DNA of 23,753 nt, from positions 1-23,753 of the forward strand of contig NJDO01000011.1 of assembly GCA_002254385.1 (NCBI GenBank), given 5' to 3'. This stretch comes from Thermoplasmatales archaeon ex4484_6 (GTDB lineage: Archaea > Thermoplasmatota > Penumbrarchaeia > Penumbrarchaeales > Penumbrarchaeaceae). Both the position numbers and the translations under genes were made by a program. Of the stretch, positions 20,688 to 23,753 are shown piece after piece; the first letter of the stretch is position 1, and every line of letters starts with the position of its first letter. The notes beneath the pieces were generated by a model that ran no database searches, was not told the DNA's origin, and worked only from the letters and a program-made list of their open reading frames with translations.

Positions 20688-21632
20688 TCACGTTTCATTT
20701 GCAGGGGTCTCATCTATTCTGAGGGTGACTCCATCCTTCTTCAGCAGAACGACCCTCGAGGGGGGACTCTCCCCCGCGATCCCGTATCCCGTAAGCTCGC
20801 TCATCCTCCCCGCGAAGGATCGGATATCGTCCATGGAAGGCATGTTGTCCATGGACATCCTCTCCCTTGAGTACCCGACGAACACGTATCCCTTGGGTTC
20901 GATGAAATCCGGGTCGGCGATGGCATCCAGCTCTGCATACTGCCTCTCGAATCCGAGGTTCTCTCCCTTCACGAGTGTGTGCCTTGCAACGGTCCGGGTG
21001 TCAAGGGAGGGCAGCAGCTCGAGCGTCCTCATCAACCTCTCCCACCCGTCCGATATCTTCGGCCTGCACAATCTCCGGTATATGCTCTCGTTGGGGGCGT
21101 CTATTGAGATATAGAGCTGGGTGGGGAGGGGGTCCAGCCTCTCGAGGACGTCGGGGAACGTTCCGTTGGTCACGAGGAATGTGGTGAAGCCCCTCGAGTG
21201 ATATTCACCTATGAGCTCCCCCAGATGGGGGTACATCGTTGGTTCCCCCGTAAGCGAGATGGCCACCTGGTTCGGCTCCCTTGCCTCCTTCCACACCCGG
21301 AGATCGCATCTCTCATCTCCCTTGAACCCGGAGACGAGCCTTCTCTGGGCCTCTATGGTCCCCTCCACGATCGCCGCGGGGTCATCCCATTCCACCTGGA
21401 TGTCGTCGGAACCCTGATACCTCCAGCAGTACCTGCAGGCATGATTGCACATGTTGGCAACGGGCGTCATCTGGAGACACCTGTGGCTCATTATGCCGAA
21501 GAAGCTCTGCTTGTAGCAGACGCGCCCCCTCATTATGGACTCCTTGAGCCAGTGGCAGGTCTTGACCGCAGAGTGATTGCCCACGATCGCATATCCCTGC
21601 TTCTCGAACATCCTTCGGAGCGACTCATCCAT
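20688..21632 (-). CDS. taw1: tRNA wyosine synthase, 4-demethylwyosine synthase (Taw1/TYW1)
   Basis: About 314 residues, a radical SAM enzyme that builds the tricyclic 4-demethylwyosine from N1-methylguanosine-37 of tRNA-Phe, using pyruvate. The CNHACRYC motif (Cys62, 66, 69) holds the radical SAM cluster. Three further cysteines, Cys26, Cys39 and Cys52 (in TCHW, RVCYKQ and SHRCLQMTP), fit the second 4Fe-4S cluster specific to this family. SLTGEPTMYP (126-135) is also characteristic, and length is normal. A TTG at 21650 extends the frame, but ATG 21632 lies 26 nt after a TATA box and is the better start. The promoter sits in the 44-base gap after the formate-tetrahydrofolate ligase gene. The modification is archaeal/eukaryotic, which supports the domain assignment. 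Confidence 0.93.
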   Translation of the reverse strand: MDESLRRMFEKQGYAIVGNHSAVKTCHWLKESIMRGRVCYKQSFFGIMSHRCLQMTPVANMCNHACRYCWRYQGSDDIQVEWDDPAAIVEGTIEAQRRLVSGFKGDERCDLRVWKEAREPNQVAISLTGEPTMYPHLGELIGEYHSRGFTTFLVTNGTFPDVLERLDPLPTQLYISIDAPNESIYRRLCRPKISDGWERLMRTLELLPSLDTRTVARHTLVKGENLGFERQYAELDAIADPDFIEPKGYVFVGYSRERMSMDNMPSMDDIRSFAGRMSELTGYGIAGESPPSRVVLLKKDGVTLRIDETPANET

Positions 21633-21651
21633 GGGGATCGCAAGGGTCAAT

Positions 21652-21663
21652 GGATAATAAAGC
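21652..21663 (-). promoter_or_regulatory. TATA box of taw1
   Basis: The minus strand reads GCTTTATTATCC, centred about 26 nt before ATG 21632. This supports ATG 21632 over the upstream TTG. Confidence 0.6.
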
Positions 21664-21675
21664 TATACCCCTTGC

Positions 21676-23346
21676 TCAGAAAAGGCCCCCTATCCTGCCG
21701 CTCTCGTCAACATCCATATTCTCCGCGGCGGGGACCCTCGGAAGTCCGGGCATTGTCATGATGTTCCCCGTCAGGGGGATGACGAAACCGGCTCCTGCGG
21801 ACAGCCTCACATCCCTGATGGTTATCTTGAACCGTGTGGGGGCCCCGAGCAGCTTCGGATCGTCCGAGAGGGAATACTGCGTCTTCGCCATGCAGATGGG
21901 GAGGTTGGAGAACCCCATTTTCTCGAATTTCGAGAGCGCCCTGGATGCATCCGGTGTGAACTGGACCTTCCCGGCACCGTATATGTTGTTGCAGATGTAC
22001 TCTATCTTCTCCTTCAGCGGCAGGTTGTCCGGATATAGGGTATTGAAGCAGTGGGGACAGTCCCTGATAACGTCCTTCAGTTTCTCGGCAACCTTCAGAG
22101 CTCCCTTCCCTCCCTCGGCGTGATGGCTGGAAACGGCAACCGGTATGCCCATGCCCTCGCACAACCTCAGGATCTCCTGGACCTCGTCATCATGGTCGTT
22201 CTCGAACAGGTTGATCGCAACCACCACCGGGACCCCGAACACGTGGAGTATGCGGAGATGCCGTTCCATGTTTGCAGCTCCCTTCCGGACAGCCAGAACG
22301 TCCAACTTTCCGAGATCGCTCCGGTCAACACCACCGTGCATCTTCAGGGATCTGGTGGTCACCACCAGAACGACCGCGGAGGGTATCAGGCCCGTGGTCC
22401 TGGAGAAGATGTTGAAGAACTTCTCCGCTCCCAGATCGGAGCCGAAGCCCGCCTCCGTTATGAAATAGTCCGAGAGGTGCATGCCTATCAATGTCGAAAG
22501 GTACGAAGATGTTCCGTGGGCGATGTTGGCGAAGGGTCCGCCGTGAATGAACGCGGGGACCCCCTCTATAGTCTGGACAAGGTTGGGCCTTATCGCGTCC
22601 TTGAGAAGCATCGCCATTGCCCCCACTACCTTCAGCTGTGATGCCAGAACGGGATTTCCCTTCCTGTCGTAGGCAACTATGATGCGGCCGAGCCTCTCCT
22701 TCAGGTCCCGGATGCCGGAGGAAAGGCAGAGGATCGCCATCACCTCGCTTGCGGCGGTGATATCGAACGAATCCTCCTGGGGCATCCCGCTCTTCTCCCC
22801 TCCGAGACCTATGACCATGTGCCTCATCGCCCTGTCGTTCATGTCCATGACCCGGTGCCACAGGATCCTTCTGGGATCTATGTCCAGCTCATTCCCGTGA
22901 TGCATGTGGTTGTTGAGAACGGCCGCAAGCAGGTTGTGAGCGGCGGTAATGGCATGCATGTCCCCGGTGAAATGAAGGTTGATGTCCTCCATGGGAAGCA
23001 CCTGGGAATAGCCCCCTCCTGCGGCCCCTCCCTTTATCCCGAAGACAGGGCCCATCGATGGCTCCCTTATTCCGAGCATGGCCTTCTCGCCCTTGAGTGC
23101 AAGGGCCTGTGCGAGCCCGATGGTCATGGTGGTCTTCCCCTCCCCCGCCGGGGTGGGGCTGGTGGTAGTGACAAGGATCAGGTGCCCCCTGGGGAGCTCC
23201 ATTATCCTGTCCAGGACCTTGAGGTCCACCTTTGCCTTGTAAGAGCCCCAGGTTGTGTATTCATCCTTCTCGAGGCCCGCTCTCTCGGCGATCACCCCGA
23301 TGGGTTGAAGCTTCGCTTTCTGGGCTATTTCGATATCGGATTCCAT
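21676..23346 (-). CDS. fhs: Formate-tetrahydrofolate ligase
   Basis: 556 residues, full length for the family. It makes 10-formyl-tetrahydrofolate from formate, ATP and tetrahydrofolate. The P-loop-like segment TTTSPTPAGEGKTT (60-73) and the signature REPSMGPVFGIKGGAAGGGYSQV are intact. So are HNLLAAVLNNHMHHGN, GVPAFIHGGPFANIAHG and TEAGFGSDLGAEKF, and the C-terminal TGNIMTMPGLPR pattern that binds folate. Most archaea use tetrahydromethanopterin and lack this enzyme. It occurs in Thermoplasma relatives, some halophiles and scattered others, and is usually regarded as acquired from bacteria. The start ATG 23346 lies about 29 nt after a TATA-like element, a leaderless arrangement. No other folate genes are in the window. 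Confidence 0.96.
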   Translation of the reverse strand: MESDIEIAQKAKLQPIGVIAERAGLEKDEYTTWGSYKAKVDLKVLDRIMELPRGHLILVTTTSPTPAGEGKTTMTIGLAQALALKGEKAMLGIREPSMGPVFGIKGGAAGGGYSQVLPMEDINLHFTGDMHAITAAHNLLAAVLNNHMHHGNELDIDPRRILWHRVMDMNDRAMRHMVIGLGGEKSGMPQEDSFDITAASEVMAILCLSSGIRDLKERLGRIIVAYDRKGNPVLASQLKVVGAMAMLLKDAIRPNLVQTIEGVPAFIHGGPFANIAHGTSSYLSTLIGMHLSDYFITEAGFGSDLGAEKFFNIFSRTTGLIPSAVVLVVTTRSLKMHGGVDRSDLGKLDVLAVRKGAANMERHLRILHVFGVPVVVAINLFENDHDDEVQEILRLCEGMGIPVAVSSHHAEGGKGALKVAEKLKDVIRDCPHCFNTLYPDNLPLKEKIEYICNNIYGAGKVQFTPDASRALSKFEKMGFSNLPICMAKTQYSLSDDPKLLGAPTRFKITIRDVRLSAGAGFVIPLTGNIMTMPGLPRVPAAENMDVDESGRIGGLF

Positions 23347-23367
23347 GCGGGGTGGAACGGTTTCAAC

Positions 23368-23379
23368 ATTGAATAATCT
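23368..23379 (-). promoter_or_regulatory. TATA-like element of fhs
   Basis: The minus strand reads AGATTATTCAAT, centred about 28 nt before ATG 23346. It is moderate in strength. Confidence 0.45.
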
Positions 23380-23435
23380 GTCCCCGATGGGATCCAGGTC
23401 AGCTCCTTGAGGATACGAACTGCTGCAGGAAGGCG

Positions 23436-23672
23436 ATGGCTTGGATGAACCTTGGAACCCATCGGGATCCCTCCTTCCTTCTACAAGTAGATGATCCGGA
23501 AGGAATGTCGGAAGTCGACTTCAATATGGCTCTACTCCAGATCGAGAAAGGAAATAGGAAAAAGGCCTTGAAGTACTTCGATAGAGCCATGAAATTTCCT
23601 CTTATTTATTACGGGAAAGCAAAGGAAAGGGAAGAGGTTTTCAAGGGTCGAATGGAATCCAAGAAATGGTAA
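23436..23672 (+). CDS. Small TPR-like protein or fragment, 78 residues
   Basis: The C-terminal half reads DFNMALLQIEKGNRKKALKY followed by FDRAMKF, a good single tetratricopeptide-type helix pair, ending in a basic ERE...SKKW tail. The N-terminal part (MAWMNLGTHRDPS) has no recognisable content. AGGAAGG just before ATG 23436 is a plausible ribosome site; ATG 23445 is an alternative. The frame is open for some 50 bases upstream without another start. It may be a genuine small protein or the 3' remnant of a longer TPR gene. A new promoter starts right after it. Confidence 0.45.
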   Translation: MAWMNLGTHRDPSFLLQVDDPEGMSEVDFNMALLQIEKGNRKKALKYFDRAMKFPLIYYGKAKEREEVFKGRMESKKW

Positions 23673-23680
23673 GATACGAA

Positions 23681-23693
23681 ATCCCTTATAAAG
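23681..23693 (+). promoter_or_regulatory. Probable promoter of a gene beyond the window
   Basis: CCCTTATAAAGGC is a near-consensus archaeal TATA box. A second AT-rich element, TCTTATATCC, lies near 23727, and a small inverted repeat (TCCCGG, loop GATTT, CCGGGA) stands between them. No downstream gene is visible. Confidence 0.4.
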
Positions 23694-23753
23694 GCCCCTC
23701 CCGGGATTTCCGGGAAACGGGGAAGTCTTATATCCTCCACTCCGATATTTTCG

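Noticed and set aside
1..23753. CRISPR arrays, insertion sequences, integrases, rRNA genes
   Set aside because: No regularly spaced repeats, transposase or integrase motifs, or rRNA-like segments were seen on either strand.

Overview
The window is archaeal. It carries a complete archaellum (archaeal flagellum) cluster, a Taw1-type wyosine enzyme, an AK6/Fap7-type kinase and a CDP-alcohol phosphatidyltransferase of the archaetidyl lipid type. Several genes have TATA boxes 25-29 nt before the start codon, as in leaderless archaeal transcripts. Large surface proteins with NEW3/CARDB-like and thrombospondin type 3 repeats, together with a formate-tetrahydrofolate ligase, point to Thermoplasmatota or a relative. 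That placement is inference, because no rRNA is present.

Layout. 1-890: 3' end of a fumarase/aspartase family lyase, meeting a convergent polyprenol/dolichol-kinase-like membrane protein (861-1475, minus). 1758-3240 (minus): apparent three-gene operon of an AK6-like kinase, a CDP-alcohol phosphatidyltransferase and a 56-residue ORF coupled by ATGA. 3380-4044 (minus): a decayed AAA_14/DUF4143 ATPase. 4362-16516 (plus): one tightly packed run of nine genes, comprising a 1518-residue surface repeat protein with five C-terminal membrane segments, a soluble helical/beta/acidic protein, archaellin (arlB), a fused ArlC/D/E, arlF, arlG, arlH, arlI and arlJ. 16517-16903: a non-coding or small-ORF stretch with a promoter-like element and a hairpin. 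16904-17668: a secreted calcium-binding TSP3 protein followed by a strong hairpin terminator. 17750-20531 (minus): a membrane metallophosphoesterase and a GT39 glycosyltransferase. 20688-21632 (minus): Taw1. 21676-23346 (minus): formate-tetrahydrofolate ligase. 23436-23672 (plus): a small TPR-like ORF, then a promoter for a gene beyond the window.

How it fits together. The archaellum genes supply filament (ArlB), cytosolic ring/adaptor (ArlCDE), stator (ArlF, ArlG), ATPase and regulator (ArlI, ArlH) and platform (ArlJ). The prepilin peptidase and chemotaxis adaptor genes are not here. The most interesting part is the head of this operon. Two genes I cannot assign to any described archaellum component, one a heavily sequon-decorated envelope protein and the other its apparent cytosolic partner, sit translationally coupled just before archaellin. 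A second striking point is arlH: its conserved N-terminus has no ATG, GTG or TTG, and an ATA codon sits six bases after a perfect Shine-Dalgarno sequence.
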